A stretch of DNA of 64,000 nucleotides from Nostoc sp. UHCC 0702 (GTDB taxonomy: Bacteria; Cyanobacteriota; Cyanobacteriia; Cyanobacteriales; Nostocaceae): positions 2,136,501-2,200,500 of the forward strand of contig CP071065.1 in the NCBI GenBank assembly GCA_017164015.1, given 5' to 3'. Position 1 is the stretch's first letter. The number at the start of each line of letters is the position of its first letter. The notes under the pieces were generated by a model. That model ran no database searches. It saw only the letters and a program-made list of their open reading frames with translations, and was not told where the DNA came from. Both the position numbers and the translations under genes were made by a program. Of this stretch, positions 63,995 through 64,000 are shown piece by piece.

Positions 63995-64000
63995 GGCAAT

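Overview
This window comes from a filamentous cyanobacterium, most likely of the order Nostocales. The signs are many copies of the HIP1 octamer GCGATCGC, abundant heptameric short tandem repeats (STRRs) between genes, a cyAbrB-type regulator, a small PedR-like LuxR regulator, very large Ser/Thr-kinase/ATPase/histidine-kinase fusions and an SLH-domain outer-membrane porin. No rRNA, tRNA or CRISPR array was found. The genes look chromosomal and ordinary in composition, but the spacers are heavily colonised by small repeats.

Layout. 1-5984: a truncated Ser/Thr kinase fused to a solute-binding domain, an SLH porin, a secreted protein and a 2-oxoglutarate/Fe(II) dioxygenase. 6270-9337: sfsA, gluconokinase, a HIRAN-domain protein and a convergent PfkB sugar kinase. 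9707-10988: PedR-like regulator and a conserved cyanobacterial protein. 11312-20786: a scattered glycan/exopolysaccharide region with three putative or clear glycosyltransferases, a WecG/TagA/CpsF transferase, a methyltransferase and a GT39-type membrane glycosyltransferase. 21063-24687: an SBBP-repeat protein gene split by a TnpB-bearing IS200/IS605-type element. 25097-31567: zinc-ribbon membrane protein, ClC channel, cyAbrB regulator, Rrf2 regulator, cbiB and pyrR. 31707-32802: IS5-type transposase remnant, SnoaL-like protein and a MITE. 32898-40122: a four-gene minus-strand phosphorelay cluster (two paralogous PAS-histidine kinase-receiver hybrids, an Rcp1-like receiver and a kinase with a cyanobacteriochrome-like GAF domain). 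40851-47423: moaE and an 1801-residue trifunctional kinase. 47585-51546: carboxypeptidase-regulatory remnant, small membrane protein, DUF2103-like protein, clpS and an exported FAD enzyme. 51719-55013: a restriction-modification pair. 55176-55810: a VapBC pair whose toxin carries a nonsense codon. 55896-58056: a GDYXXLXY/DUF2157 membrane pair. 58657-63994: coiled-coil/TPR protein, glutathione S-transferase, FAD hydroxylase and a KTSC protein.

The most informative features are structural. The TnpB element can be removed in silico to restore a single 763-codon frame. Several MITE copies share an exact 19-bp terminal repeat with the IS5 remnant. A second MITE family is present four times, once abutting the SnoaL gene start. 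A toxin has lost exactly the codon for a catalytic PIN residue. A DXCF-type cyanobacteriochrome GAF has Cys-Tyr in place of the usual Cys-His. I did not find a clearly new multi-gene defence or biosynthetic system; the closest candidate is the restriction-modification pair, whose endonuclease family I do not recognise beyond a PD-(D/E)XK-like motif.
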